Assembly (NCBI RefSeq): GCF_042186555.1 | Contig: NC_133329.1 | Coordinates: 69,918,726-69,982,725, forward strand | Length of the DNA: 64,000 nt | Direction: 5' to 3' | Source: Aquarana catesbeiana | Taxonomy: Eukaryota > Chordata > Amphibia > Anura > Ranidae | In this document: positions 43,901 through 54,059 of the stretch, in pieces | Position numbering within the stretch: the stretch's first letter is position 1 | Layout of the letters: every line of letters begins with the position of its first letter | Program-made: the position numbers and the translations under genes | The notes under the pieces: generated by a model | Told to the model about the DNA's origin: nothing | The model's database searches: none | What the model saw: the letters and a program-made list of their open reading frames with translations, nothing else

Positions 43901-44683
43901 TTGTTGGTTGCTTGATGGATCTGTGAGCAAGGAATCGTTAATTCGCCATGAGTGTGTTGTGTTGGCTAGACCTATGCGTGAAGTGTTAAAGGAGATTATA
44001 TGGTGATCCGACCAAGGACATGCATGTATATCTGCTTTAGAGGAATTGGCCAATAGGATTGGGGTGCAGAAGATATAATCAAGTCGTGCAAAGCTGTTAT
44101 GTGGGTGCGAATAGAATGTGTAGGATTTGATACCTATGTTGTGGGCTCTCCAAGTATCTACTAATTGATGATTATATAGTGATCTGTTCAGCGATTTAGG
44201 GAAAGCTTTAGAGGAAGGGACAACTCTGCTTCTGTCCAGAACCGAGTGAGCTGCTAAATTGAAGTCCCCACCCACTATTAGATGTGCGGAATGATAATTA
44301 TCCAAAGTCTCAAAAAATTTGTTAAAAAAGTTTGAGTGGGCCTCGTTAGGAGCATATACTGAGGCAATGGTAACCGAACGTCCTTTAATTAAGCCTTTCA
44401 AAATCAAATAACGACTTTCTGGGTCCTTAAAGACATTCTGAACCTCAAAAACCACCGAGTTCCTAATAAATATGGCAGCACCCCTAGATTTTGTGTTGTA
44501 AGTAGTGCAATAAAATTGGCTGAAACTTTTGTCAATGAATTTAGGGTGTTTGTCTGTAGCGAAGTGAGTTTCTTGCATTAATATTATATCAGCTCCTAAT
44601 CTTTTATAGTGGCGAAAAGCTTTCTTTCTCTTGTGAGGTGAATTAATGCCCTGGGCATTGTGAGAAATCACCCTAAGCCCCAT
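40909..44683 (-). pseudogene. LINE B ORF2 (AP endonuclease - reverse transcriptase), frameshifted
   Basis: ATG at 44683 (MGLRVISHNAQGINSPHKRK). The endonuclease has MQETHF, VGGDFNLAA, FARLDYIF and PWSDHHIISF, i.e. the expected catalytic Glu, Asp/Asn, Asp and His residues. RT has QNYRPISVIDNDLKIFGRIL, PDQTGFIPNRQITDNIR, LSLDIHKAFDSVSW and TKGTRQGCPLSPLLFALAIE. A small insertion/duplication near 42640-42650 (aataacaaaataacat) breaks the frame just before the catalytic box SLYADDVLLF, which reads in another frame at about 42585. After a second frame change near 42480-42400 the C-terminal part continues (YLGIQITSSFKTFYQANY, FSGRIVAVKMMILPKLLFF) to 40909, with a Cys-rich end (CFRGCPSQGTLLHIFWDCPH). 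It would nick target DNA and copy the LINE RNA. Confidence 0.9.
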
Positions 44684-45315
44684 TGTATTGGTGTTAGAAA
44701 GCGATGATAATTATAAGGTAGTGTCAATGGATCACATGGCCCAGGGCAAAGCATTTGGCAAAGTTGGTATGGTGATAGTAAATTGGATAATAATGATAAC
44801 GTCGATAAAGAAGAATTACCTGAGATAGAGAAAAATCTGGTGATCACTGTGTTACCATTTATATCTTCATATATACGATATATCGGAATATACCTCAAAA
44901 TTCTGCATAAGTGTTTTTTTGTTGACCTTTCTATATCAAATAATATATTATACTTATATATGTGTAGACTGAAGATTTGGGTACCTGAACCGTAGAACCC
45001 TAGAAAAAATAAACTCCTAGATAATAACAGTGCTACATTGCGCAACAATGCACCATCATAACATCTTAAGTAAAATACAGAGAATATGTTCAACCTTTTC
45101 AAAATTTTGTAAAAATAGAATATTTTAGTATAATTATGAGACAAATTATTTATAGCTTGGGGGTCAGGGTGAGGAGCACTGCCTGACCGAAAATAAAATT
45201 GTTGTGGACAATATTGTCCATTACTCACAAGTGGAGCATCCATCATTAAAACAATGGATAGCAGGGTCAGTCGTAGAAATGTATCCACTATTTGAACCAT
45301 GCTTTTGGAGTCCAT
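44668..45315 (-). CDS. LINE B spacer ORF, 215 residues, unknown function
   Basis: The open frame from MDSKSMVQIVDTFLRLTL lies entirely in the ORF1-ORF2 spacer and ends in TGA, overlapping the ORF2 start by 16 nt (ATGGGGCTTAGGGTGA), in a different frame. No domain is recognised. It is rich in Leu, Ile, Tyr and Ser, with hydrophobic stretches (LRLTLLSIVLMMDAPL and ALLLSRSLFFLGFYG). A stop-start overlap of this kind is compatible with reinitiation of translation. It may be a chance frame; its length in AT-rich sequence makes it worth checking. No similar frame was recognised in LINE A. Confidence 0.35.
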   Translation of the reverse strand: MDSKSMVQIVDTFLRLTLLSIVLMMDAPLVSNGQYCPQQFYFRSGSAPHPDPQAINNLSHNYTKIFYFYKILKRLNIFSVFYLRCYDGALLRNVALLLSRSLFFLGFYGSGTQIFSLHIYKYNILFDIERSTKKHLCRILRYIPIYRIYEDINGNTVITRFFSISGNSSLSTLSLLSNLLSPYQLCQMLCPGPCDPLTLPYNYHRFLTPIQWGLG

Positions 45316-45727
45316 TGTGAGTAGGGGAACAAACTAGCTGAGGCGGAGCAGATCAGCCTCTGCGAGGATTCTATAGACAAAAATATAAGAGCATGCCGTG
45401 ACGTATGTTGAAAAAATTAGTGGAGAAAAACCTCATAGATGGAGAAAAAAAAAAAAAGGGGTTAAATGTATATGATCGCATAAGATTGCATGGTAGGAAC
45501 TGTGAAATACCTACCCAATACCTTTTAAAGGGGTAGAACTACTTTACTAAACACAGTAAATCAAACTTCAAAATTTGTAAATTTTTAGAACTGTAAAAAT
45601 TGTTCTATGAACCCTGCGAAGGAAAAGGAGATAGAAAAAAAAATCCTTTTCTCCTTCTCTTCCTTCTTTCTCTCCTCCCCCTACAGAAGTGTGAATTTTC
45701 AGCCGTAGGTATGCGAAAACTTTAACT

Positions 45728-46759
45728 TCAAGCATCCAGATTTCTGAGTGATGGACGCCATCTTCCTTGTCCACGACGCGTGGCTGGGGTGGCCCAGATC
45801 GGTGAGGTATGAGGGGTGGCAGGAGGTCTTGCCACCGCCCCCGGGTCTAAAAGACCCAACTTTACCAGGAGATCTTTACCTTCCGCAATGTTGAAAACTG
45901 TATAAGTTGTGCCATTGTGTGGCACTGTTAATTTAAATGGAAAGCCCCAGCGGTATCTGATGTGAGCTGATTGTAATACTGAAGTTATCTCTTTCATTTT
46001 GCGTCTCCTTTCCAGGGTAGCTTGTGAAATATCAGGAAATATTTGAATTTTTGTTCCATCCAATTCAATGTTATGCATATTCCTGGATGCTCTTAGTATG
46101 CTTTCTTTTGTGATAAAGTCTTTCATGCATAGTATAATGTCACGTGAAGGTTTGTCTGGGGGTGGCTTAGGACGCAAGGCCCTATGGATTCTGTCACACA
46201 CAAATGAGGATGGAGGTAGATCTGGAAGGAGATTGTGGAAGAGTTTGGACACCGCTGGCATCAGTTCGGTGACCGATTCTGGAATACCACGAATCCTCAG
46301 GTTGTTCCTACGGTTTCGATTGTCCAAATCTTCCACTTGAGATTGTAAGTATGAGTGGTTTTCAGCTAACAGTTCAAAGTCCCTTCTAAGATCGTTGTGT
46401 GCAAGTGATAGCTCATCATGCTTGGTTTCAAGAACATCTGTTTGTCCTCCCAGGGTTGCTATTTCTTGTGTGAGTGTGTTTGTTGTTTTTTGGAGTTCAC
46501 ACTGTATTTTGTCAACTAGTTTTTCGTAGATCTTGGTTAAGCTGGAGTCCAAATCTGCTTTTGTGATCTGAGAAGGGAGATCACTGTTCTGTGTTGGAGA
46601 GGACTTGTGCGAAGGGCCACTGGCAGTTGTAGGGGACTGTACCAGCGACGAACTAGCACCTTTATGCGCCATTTTACTCTGCTCCTTATTGCGCAGAGGG
46701 TATGTGATTAAAGAGTGCTGTTGCGCACGGCGATTGTACACCTTCTTGCCCGACGGCAT
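45728..46759 (-). CDS. LINE B ORF1 protein (L1-type RNA-binding protein)
   Basis: 343 residues, intact. A basic, Ser/Thr/Pro-rich N terminus (MPSGKKVYNRRAQQHSLITY) is followed by a long coiled coil at about residues 75-150 (KIYEKLVDKIQCELQKTTN; DVLETKHDELSLAHNDLRRD). The RRM begins at EDLDNRNRRNNLRIRGIPES, and the C-terminal domain has IFPDISQATLERRRKMKEI and IRYRWGFPFKL. The tail RRGQGRWRPSLR is basic. Related to LINE A ORF1 by eye (LDNR.RR.NLR.RG.PES; RIH.ALRP; RDII). It would form trimers on LINE RNA. An alternative start is the methionine in MAHKGASSS; the first ATG keeps the basic leader. Confidence 0.92.
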   Translation of the reverse strand: MPSGKKVYNRRAQQHSLITYPLRNKEQSKMAHKGASSSLVQSPTTASGPSHKSSPTQNSDLPSQITKADLDSSLTKIYEKLVDKIQCELQKTTNTLTQEIATLGGQTDVLETKHDELSLAHNDLRRDFELLAENHSYLQSQVEDLDNRNRRNNLRIRGIPESVTELMPAVSKLFHNLLPDLPPSSFVCDRIHRALRPKPPPDKPSRDIILCMKDFITKESILRASRNMHNIELDGTKIQIFPDISQATLERRRKMKEITSVLQSAHIRYRWGFPFKLTVPHNGTTYTVFNIAEGKDLLVKLGLLDPGAVARPPATPHTSPIWATPATRRGQGRWRPSLRNLDA

Positions 46760-48509
46760 GCACTAGTATGAACTGCAGGGATGTTTATAATAAATATAAT
46801 TATTTAAGGTAATTGATCCTTGCAGTGTGTATTAAATCCTCGCTGAATAGATGAAATTCTCAATTACAAATGGTGAACTGCATCGCGTCTCGCAAGCGCC
46901 CCCACTTAGTTATGATTATGACTTTAGTTCATCTTATCACCCCTATCCAAGGGCAATAGCTTGTTCCAAATTTGTTGTGGGGCTACATGTTGCCCGAAGA
47001 GGTGTACTCTGAGCTTTGTGGGGGTAAAGATCAAACACCCAGGACTTTTGAAGAATCAGGCTATGAGATGGTGGGACCACACCCCTGTGAGCGGGGCGAT
47101 CTTGTAATAACCTGGGGTCTGGACCCGGTCCGGGAGGGACGAGGGAGCTACTGGTGGGCCCACGGTGCAGCAGGATGGCCGTTCCTCACCTCTGTTCCCA
47201 GAGTGTAGTCCCATGCAGGGTATTTCTGGCGGTATCTAGATCTCACAAAATCCCGCCTCTCGGTCCACGGAGCCGCCACGGGTATGTACGGAAGGTGCTG
47301 CCGTCTGTTCCGCTGTGGGCGGTAGCCGAGTGTGGAGGATCTGCAGGTCCCACAGGCCCCAAGATGCCAGATGGAGCCGGCAGTGAGACTGGTAGGGCTA
47401 ATGGACGGCTGGGACTCTCCAGGTAGGCAGCGGTCTGTTCAGGGGATGCCCAGGAACCTGGATGGGGGACCCAGTGGGGGATCCAGCAAGCACCGGGGCA
47501 GGGTGGCAATGGATTCTGTCCAGGACAACACAGCTCCCTCACAGCGCTTCTCAAGATGGCAGCCAGTCCCCAAGTAATGGAGCCGGCCGTAGGCCGGATA
47601 GAGGGGCGAGTGGATGGCCGGGATACTCCAGACAGACAGGGGATTGTTCAAGGGGTGCCCAGGGACCTGGATGGAGGACCCAGTGGGGGATCCAGCAAGC
47701 ACCGGGGCAGGATGGCAATGGATTCTGTCCAGGACAGCACAGCTCCCTCACAGCGCTTCTCAAGATGGCGGCCAGTCCCCAAGTAATGGAGCTGGCCGTA
47801 GGCCGGATAGAGGGGCGAGTGGATGGCCGGGATTCTCCAGACAGACAGGGGATTGTTCAGGGGGTGCCCAGGGACCTGGATGGAGGGTTTGGTGGCGGAA
47901 TCCAATAACCCTGGAGCAGGATGGCTGTGGATTCTAATCAGGGTAACAAAGTTCCCTCACGGCGCGTCTAAGGATGGCGGACCGACCCCCAGCAATACAG
48001 CGGTGCACAGTCTCTTTAAGGGGGTACCCAGTATGGGAGGGATAGGCGACTGCCCAGCTACTCACTGTGCCCAGAGGATGAGATAGGCCGAGTCCGCAGG
48101 CCGCAAGATGGCGTCCGGCCGAAGGGTACCGGAGCTGGTTTTAGGGATCTCCAGTCCACCATCCACCGCTGTACAGGTAGCCCCCGACCCCCGGAGTCAC
48201 TGATGTGCTGGGGCAAGATGTTCCTTTGATCCACGGGATCCGGGATGGAAGAGCCGAGGCCTCCGGGGGATCCGTAGGCCTCAAGATGGCGACGGGCGTC
48301 AGCGGTGCGGGCCAAGCCGCAGGCTGATTTAGGTCGCCCAACTTCACTAAGAGCCACCTAGGGCAGTAGCAGAGGGGGCCCAGGCACCGGTTCAGTTGAA
48401 ATGCAGGCTCTCCGAGGTAGATTATGGCAGGGATGGCACTGGATTATCTCTGCCTGTGAGGAGCTCAGCTCTAGCACGTCTTCCCTGGCTCTCATCCGGA
48501 CACGCCCCC
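46760..48509 (-). promoter_or_regulatory. LINE B 5' region with 209-bp tandem monomers
   Basis: GC-rich. The phrase acctggatggrgg recurs with atgg at 47462, 47671 and 47880, exactly 209 bp apart, and an older unit precedes it from about 47250. Each unit carries ggccggatagaggggcgagt, ccagcaagcaccggggcag, and a CAAGATGGC-type motif on the plus strand: 47552, 47761 and variants at 47360, 47970, 48104 and 48282. Tandem 5' monomers act as promoters in some mammalian L1 families; the same role is inferred here. The plus frames of up to 148 codons are repeat artefacts. Confidence 0.8.
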
Positions 48510-49080
48510 GTGCTTGACATTTTCTGAACTGATTTTTGGGGCCCTGTATCTCGAAGCCACTTGGTGCTAGAAACACCAGCTTTGGAAATGTTATGGTGCT
48601 AGTTCCACTGGGTTTGCATACCAAATTTGGGGTTCTTAGCACTAAGTGGTCCGAGATATGGGGCCCCACATTCAGTCAGCTGTGTCCATCTGCAGCAATG
48701 TCATTTCGGGACCCTTTGGGTTCAGAGACCCCAAATTTTGGCTGCAGCTAGGGGGCATCTAGGAACCCTTAACTACCGAGTTTGAAGTTCAGGGGACCTA
48801 TGGCTGCAAATGGGCACAGTGAGGCATGCAAATGGGAACAGTGATGCTGCAAATTGCCATTGTTGACCCTCTTTTCCACTTACAGTAGCTGTGCATTTCT
48901 CACCCTCGTCTTATACTCGGGTCAATAAGTTTTTCCCATTTTTTTTTGTGGTAAATTAGGGCCTCGACTTATACTCGGAACGACTTATACTCGAGTATAT
49001 ACGGTAATTTTCTAGCAAAAAAAACTTTTTAACTTGTAAACACCAAATCTCAGAAAGAGGCCCGGTCTTTAAGTGGTTAA

Positions 49081-49347
49081 CTGAAGCAGAGAAAAATCAG
49101 GTCTCCTCTGCCAGACATGGCTGTGTAAATCTCAGGACTGAAAGGACAGAAAAACAAATCTTGTGCCAGGTAAAACAGATCTAATATATGCATTTCATTT
49201 GTGTATTTAAGTGCACAAACGTGTGCATCTGTGCTTACAGTAATTTGTATTCATGTTATCTTCATATTCTGTAGCACCAAACTATAGAAATGTAGTAATA
49301 CTTTTTTTTTTAAAGGTTTACTATTTACTGACTTTTATTGTTTACAG
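49081..49347 (+). other. Intron end before first C1 exon
   Basis: No gene. It ends in a T-rich tract (tgacttttattgtttacag) with the acceptor AG at 49346-49347. Confidence 0.5.
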
Positions 49348-49644
49348 CTATTCCAGCTATTGCAATTACAAATAAAGTTATAACAAAAGATGAGAGCACC
49401 CTATGTAGTGTCATCTCTGGGTTCTACCCGGATGACATTGATATTAAATGGCTCCGGGATGGGAAGATACTGGACAAAGTTATCGTGGAAAAACCTCAGA
49501 GAGATCCGGATGGGACGTACAGTGTGAGGAGCTCAGTAACAATAACACCCATTGAGGAGGACAGAGAGCGGATCTTCTCCTGTAGAGTCCAACACAAGTC
49601 TCTTACTGCACCTCTCCAGGAGAATTTCCAGCTGGTGTATGGAG
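49348..49644 (+). CDS. Ig C1-set domain exon (first)
   Basis: A 297-bp exon, phase 1-1, with acceptor ttacag|CT and donor GGAG|GTAAAG. It encodes a C1-type domain with STLCSVISGFYPDDIDIKWL (B-strand Cys, then the C-strand Trp), DGTYSVRSSVTITP and RIFSCRVQHKSL (F-strand Cys followed by the Q-H-x-S-L pattern of MHC-type C1 domains). The frame continues past the donor to 49733 only as intron. It closely resembles the exon at 61318-61617, about three quarters identical by eye, so one exon arose by duplication of the other or of a common ancestor. It follows the V exon on the same strand, after about 47 kb of transposon-filled intron. Confidence 0.88.
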
Positions 49645-50078
49645 GTAAAGACACTGGTTATCCTAAGGAATATGAATCATCCCTCAAAGAACCCAAATAT
49701 GGACTCAACACATTTAGCCACCAACTTCAATAATATATCTAAAAACTGCTTTAAACAGTTGCAATATTTGCCATCTCAAGGTTTACTTAACATACTGTAT
49801 GTGGCATAGTTATCATTTATGACTTATATGTATCCTGTACACTGCAATGTAAATAAGCTGTCAAATGTTGCTGAGTTCATAATCAGGGTTCTTTGGGTAA
49901 TGATCTACATGTTTTAGTTGTTTGTACCATTGGACTGCACCGCTATTTGTGTTATTGGTACATTGTAGAATTGGATCTTTATGCATTATGTGTCCATTTG
50001 TTTTCCTCTGCTATTAGTCATAAACACCCTCAATATTAGATTTGACTGGTTATTTTAAAGTGTCATTTATTATAATTA
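49645..50078. other. Intronic sequence after first C1 exon
   Basis: No gene or repeat recognised up to the L2 3' ends. Confidence 0.35.
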
Positions 50079-50345
50079 CACAAGATTTATACAGCGCCAA
50101 CAGTTGAAAGAGAGTGATACAATATAAAGGGAAATATTATTATTATTATACAGGATGTATATGGTGCCGACAGTTTATGCAGCGCTTTACAACATTAGGG
50201 CAGACAGTACAATTACAATACAATTCAATACAGGAGGAATCAGAGGGCCCTGCTCGTTAGAGCTTACAATCTAGGAGGGAGGGTCAAGTTATACAAAAGG
50301 GTAATAGCTGTGGGGGATGAGCTAATGGAGAAAATAATGCAGTTG

Positions 50346-53300
50346 TTAGATGGAGGCAGGATAGGCTTCTCTGAAGAGGAAAGTTTTCAGGAATCGCCTA
50401 CAAGTGGATAAATTTGGAGACAGTCTGACATATTGGGGTAGGGAATTCCAGAGGATGGGCGAGGCTCGGGAGAAGTCCTGGAGGCGGATATGGGAGGAGG
50501 TGATGAGGGAGCTAGAGAGCAGGAGGTCTTGGGAGGAACTGAGAGGGCGATTAGGTTGGTGTTTTGAGACTAGGCTAGTGATGTAGCTGGGGGCAGAGTT
50601 GTGGATGGCTTTGTAACCTATTGTTAGTATTTTGAATTTAATTTGTTGGGCGAGTGGCAGCCAATGGAGGGATTGGCAGAGAGGGGTAGCAGACACTGAG
50701 CGGTTTGTAACGTGGATGAGTCTGGCAGCTGCATTCATGATGGACTGAAGGGGGGATAGTCTATTTAAAGGTAAGCCAATGAGGAGGGAGTTGCAGTAGT
50801 CAAGGCAAGAGATAACCAGGGAGTGAATCAGGAGCTTTGTGGTTTCATTGGTTATAAAGGGACGTAGTTTAGAGATGTTGCGGAGGTTGAGGCGGCAAGC
50901 TTTGGAAAGTGATTGGATGTGGGGCCGAAAGGAGAGTTCAGAATCCAGGATAACACCTAGCACCCTGACATGTGGGGATGGGTGGATGGTTGTGCCATTG
51001 CTCTTGACAGACAAGTCAGGTGAAGAGGCACGTGGGGGAGAAAATATTATAAGCTCGGTTTTGGATAAGTTAAGTTTGAGGAAGTGGTGTGACATCCATA
51101 CAAATATGTCGGTTAGTAAGTTAGTAATGCGTGAGGAGACTGATGGAGTGAGTTGAGGGGTGGAGAGATAGATTTGTGTGTCGTCAGCATAGAAATGATA
51201 TTGAAAGCCGTGAGAGGCTGTCAGCTGAAAATAAAAGAGGTCCAATAACAGAACGTTGGGGGACCCCAACGGAGAAGGGAAGAGGAGTGGAGAAAGTAGA
51301 ATTGTAAGCGACACTGAAGGTGCGTTGGGATAGGTAGGATGAGAGCCACTGAAGAGCAAGGCCACGGAGACCAAGGGAGTAAAGTTTTTTGAGGAGGAGG
51401 GGGTGGTCAACCGTGTCAAAGGCAACTGAAAGGTCCAGAAGTAGGAGTACAGAATAGTGTCCGTTGGTTTTTGCAGTTAGTAGGTAATTTTTGAGTTTTA
51501 AAAGAGCAGTTTCTGTGGAGTGTTGAGGGCGAAATCCAGATTGAAGGGGATCAAGAAGGTTGTTCTTAATGAGGTGGTCACTCAGTTGGTTGTAAACCAG
51601 GCATTCAAGGAGTTTAAAGGAAAAGGGGAGCAAGGAGATAGGGAGTAGGTTGTTAAGATTGGTGGGGTCCAAGGACGGCTTTTTAAGTATGGGGGTGACC
51701 AGTGCATGTTTTAGAGCATTGGGGAAAATGCCAGAGGTGAGGGAGAGATTGAAGATGTGGGTTAGAGAGTGTAGGATGGAGTCAGAGGGCGACCGTAGCA
51801 TTTGAGAGGGAATAGGATCCAGGGTACAGGGGGTTAGGTGGGCGATAGAAAGGAGTTTAGCAACTTCATCTGTAGTAGCTGATTTGAATAAGGGGAGTGT
51901 CAGTTGTACCTGTTGACATGGGGTCTTAACCGGGGAAGATACCTGTAGAGTGGAGATTTCATCACGGATTGTATCAATCTTGTTTTTGAAGTGATTAGTG
52001 ATCTCCTGGGCAGTGAGTGAGTCAGTGGGTGGAGGCGGTGGAGGACGAAGTAGAGAGTTGAAGGTAGAGAAGAGTTTACGGGCACTGGATGAGAAGGTGT
52101 TAATAAGAGTTGTAAAATAGGTTTACTTGGCAGTGTGGAGGAAAGAATAGTATTTTTGGAGGGCAGATTTGTATTGGTTTAAGTCTTTGAGAGACTTAGT
52201 CTTGTGCTACAGACACTCAAGAGTGTTTTTTGAGAATTTTAGTGTCATCTGTTTGCCAGGGTTGTAGGGGTTGAGGCCTGATTGTGCATGTAGTGATGGG
52301 AGCGAGCTTGTCCAGGGTGGAGGACAGGGATTTATTGTAGATGGACGTAGCTTGGTTGGGGCAGGACAGGGGAGAGATTTTGTCATAGAGGTGGTCAGTA
52401 GCAGAATAGAGGAGAGAGGAGTTGAAGTTGCGAAAGTTTCTACGGGTGATGGTTAGGCGATTCGAGGGAAAGGTGGTGGAAGACAGGGGGAGAGAGAAAC
52501 TAATAAGGTGGTGGTCGGAGAGAGGAAAAGGATTGTTTGAGAAGTTGCATGGAGTGCATAGGTCGGAGAATACAAGGTCAAGGGCTTTGCCATCAGAGTG
52601 AGTAGAAGCCTGTACCCATTGCTTCAGGTCAAATGAAGAGGTTAGACGAAGAAGTTTAGAAGTAGCAGGAGTGTTTGTATTAGGAGGGATGTTGAAATCA
52701 CCGAGAAGGATTGTGGAAATTTCCGAAGAGAGAAAGTAGGGTAGCTAGGCAGAAAACTCATCAAGGAAAGTCGATAATGGTCCAGGGGGCCAGTAGATCA
52801 CAGCAATTCTTAGGGAAGTTGGAGAGAATAGACGTATACAGTGGGCTTCAAATGATGAAAGGGAAAAAGAGGGAGGAGAGTGAATAACCTGGAAGGTGCT
52901 CTGGGGGGATAGGAGGAATCCCACTCTACCTCCCTTGCATCCATTAGGCCTAAGGGAGTGAGTCCAGTGAAGGCCACCCTGGGATCCTTCCCCTCCTTTA
53001 TGAACCCTGGGATAGGGAAGCAGGCAAAGGGGTGTCAGATTCGTGGAGCCATGTTTCGGTGAGAGCAAGTAGATTAAAGGAATTAGTGACAAAGAGGTCA
53101 TGAACAGCGGTGAGTTTTTTGCAGACAGAGCAGGGGTTCCAGAGGGCACAGGAGAGGGGGAGGCTGGTGTTGGGAAGAAGAGGAATGGAGACAAAATTGC
53201 GTAGATTGTGACTACTGCCAGAGGGTGTAGGGTGATGGTGATGGGTGTGTTGGGTACAGTTAAATAAGGGAGGCCCAGGGTTTGGGGAAATATCTCCAGC

Positions 53301-53573
53301 GGTTAGGAGAAGCACAACAGTAAGGGAGGTAATAAGAGAATACGATTTGTATGAGGGGACATGTTTCAGTATCCTGGGGGGTTTGTTAGCCAGTGGGCTT
53401 ATAGTTAGAAAGAGGTGATGAGTGCAGTAATAAGGAGAGGGGAGAAGTGAAGCCTTATTTAAAGAACCCCACTTCTTTGGAAGAACCCCCTGTATGTGCA
53501 GCCTCCTGTATGTGTTCCCCCATAAAGAAGGCCTTGTTTTTATACTGTGTTGGGTGTGGATAGAATCTGGCAA
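50346..53573 (-). pseudogene. L2 ORF2 (endonuclease - reverse transcriptase), frameshifted
   Basis: The minus-strand N-terminal part (53573-52998) has a hydrophobic stretch and GDISPNPGPP, then endonuclease motif ALTETWLHESDTPLP. The endonuclease continues in other frames: KGGRVGFLLSPQ, AVIYWPPGPLSTF, then GDFNIPPNTNT and LSDHHLISFSLP near 52690-52500. RT follows in 51801-51184 (LDLSVAFDTVDHPLLLKKLY, VGVPQRSVIGPLLF; the usual GVPQGS glycine is Arg here) and 51425-50346 (FYADDTQIYLS catalytic box intact, LGVILDSELSFRPHIQSLSK, CLDYCNSLLIGLP, AARLIHVTNRS). The residues LDLSxAFDTVDH, FYADDTQ and LDYCNSLL are typical of vertebrate L2. Several frameshifts and stops make it inactive. Confidence 0.9.
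53271..53297 (-). other. 2A-like motif in L2 ORF2 N-terminal region
   Basis: The minus strand encodes GDISPNPGP after a hydrophobic run (SLTVVLLLTA), at residues 93-101 of the frame starting at 53573. It matches the NPGP core of 2A ribosome-skipping peptides, with S in place of the usual E of DxExNPGP. 2A-like sequences have been described at the N terminus of some APE-type non-LTR retrotransposons. Function here is not shown. Confidence 0.5.
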
Positions 53574-53850
53574 TTAATAAATCAGGAGGTGATATTAGGA
53601 ACACAGCAGAGCAAAACTTTCAAACCACAATCAAACTGCAAAGGGGACTAAAAGGTCAAAATTGTAAAGATAAGGGAACCCATAATTTAGGTATGACTTA
53701 ATAGCTAAATAAACATTGAAATAATGTGAGCATGGCTACAGATGGAGTTGAAACAGTGGTGACAAACAGATTTACCAAATATGCATTCAGTCATTCAATG
53801 TTCAGTTTAAGGTATATGGAAGTATAAACGCAGATTTACCTGTGAAGAGA

Positions 53851-54059
53851 GAAGAAAATGTTCAGATGGATGGTGCAAGAGCGGAAGTGCCACTTATTTA
53901 AAGAACCCCACTTTTTTGGAAGAACCCCCTGTATGTGCAGCCCCCTGTATGTGATACTATTGTATCACATACAGATACTACTGTTACATTACATACAAGA
54001 GGGTTACGAGGGTTCGTCATATGAGAGCCTACCATCTAAAAAGGAATGACAAGTGATAA
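53851..54059. other. Spacer between two L2 copies
   Basis: It contains the second copy of the ttatttaaagaaccccact segment (from 53893) and a palindrome gtatgtgatactattgtatcacatac (about 53946-53971). No gene. Confidence 0.4.

Larger units (their letters stand above)
40669..48509 (-). mobile_element. L1/Tx1-like LINE (LINE B), nearly full length
   Basis: A 7.8-kb insertion with a perfect 17-bp target duplication. On the minus strand it has a GC-rich 5' region with 209-bp tandem monomers (about 47200-48000), ORF1 (46759-45728), a 1-kb spacer with an extra open frame (45315-44668), ORF2 (44683-40909) and a short 3' UTR of about 240 bp ending in a weak A-rich tail. ORF1 is intact and ORF2 has only one or two frameshifts, so it is the youngest-looking LINE in the window. 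Confidence 0.93.
40157..49006. mobile_element. TA-flanked CGTATATACTCGAG element, copy B, split by LINE B
   Basis: Left tip taCCGTATATACTCGAGTATAAG at 40157 and right tip CTCGAGTATATACGGta at 49006. The parts 40157-40668 and 48510-49006 align with copy A (37687-38446). The interruption is exactly the LINE 40669-48509 with a 17-bp target duplication. Confidence 0.88.
39682..49080. mobile_element. TTAACCACTT element, copy 2, inverted and interrupted
   Basis: The left end is gTAACCACTT (first T mutated) and the right end AAGTGGTTAA at 49080. The sequence up to 40156 is the reverse complement of part of copy 1 (36222-37385). The sequence after 49006 (ttttctagcaaaaaaaac...) completes it. The gap is an inserted TA-flanked element (40157-49006). 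An AT-dinucleotide microsatellite lies at about 40080-40138. Confidence 0.8.
50079..53850 (-). mobile_element. L2-clade LINE, minus strand
   Basis: The 3' side (left) shows two closely spaced L2-type tails: agatttatacagcgccaaca (about 50089) and, after attattattatt, acaggatgtatatggtgccg (about 50150), followed by gcagcgctttacaac. The second belongs to the long element, and the first may be a separate short insertion. ORF2 remnants run from 53573 to 50346. The 5' end is not fixed. A 65-bp segment with ttatttaaagaaccccact is present twice, at about 53454 and 53893, perhaps part of a duplicated 5' region. Confidence 0.85.

Noticed and set aside
47154..48086. Plus-strand frames of up to 148 codons in the LINE B 5' region
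   Set aside because: They repeat with the 209-bp monomers and lie antisense to the LINE. Best explained as GC-rich tandem promoter units.
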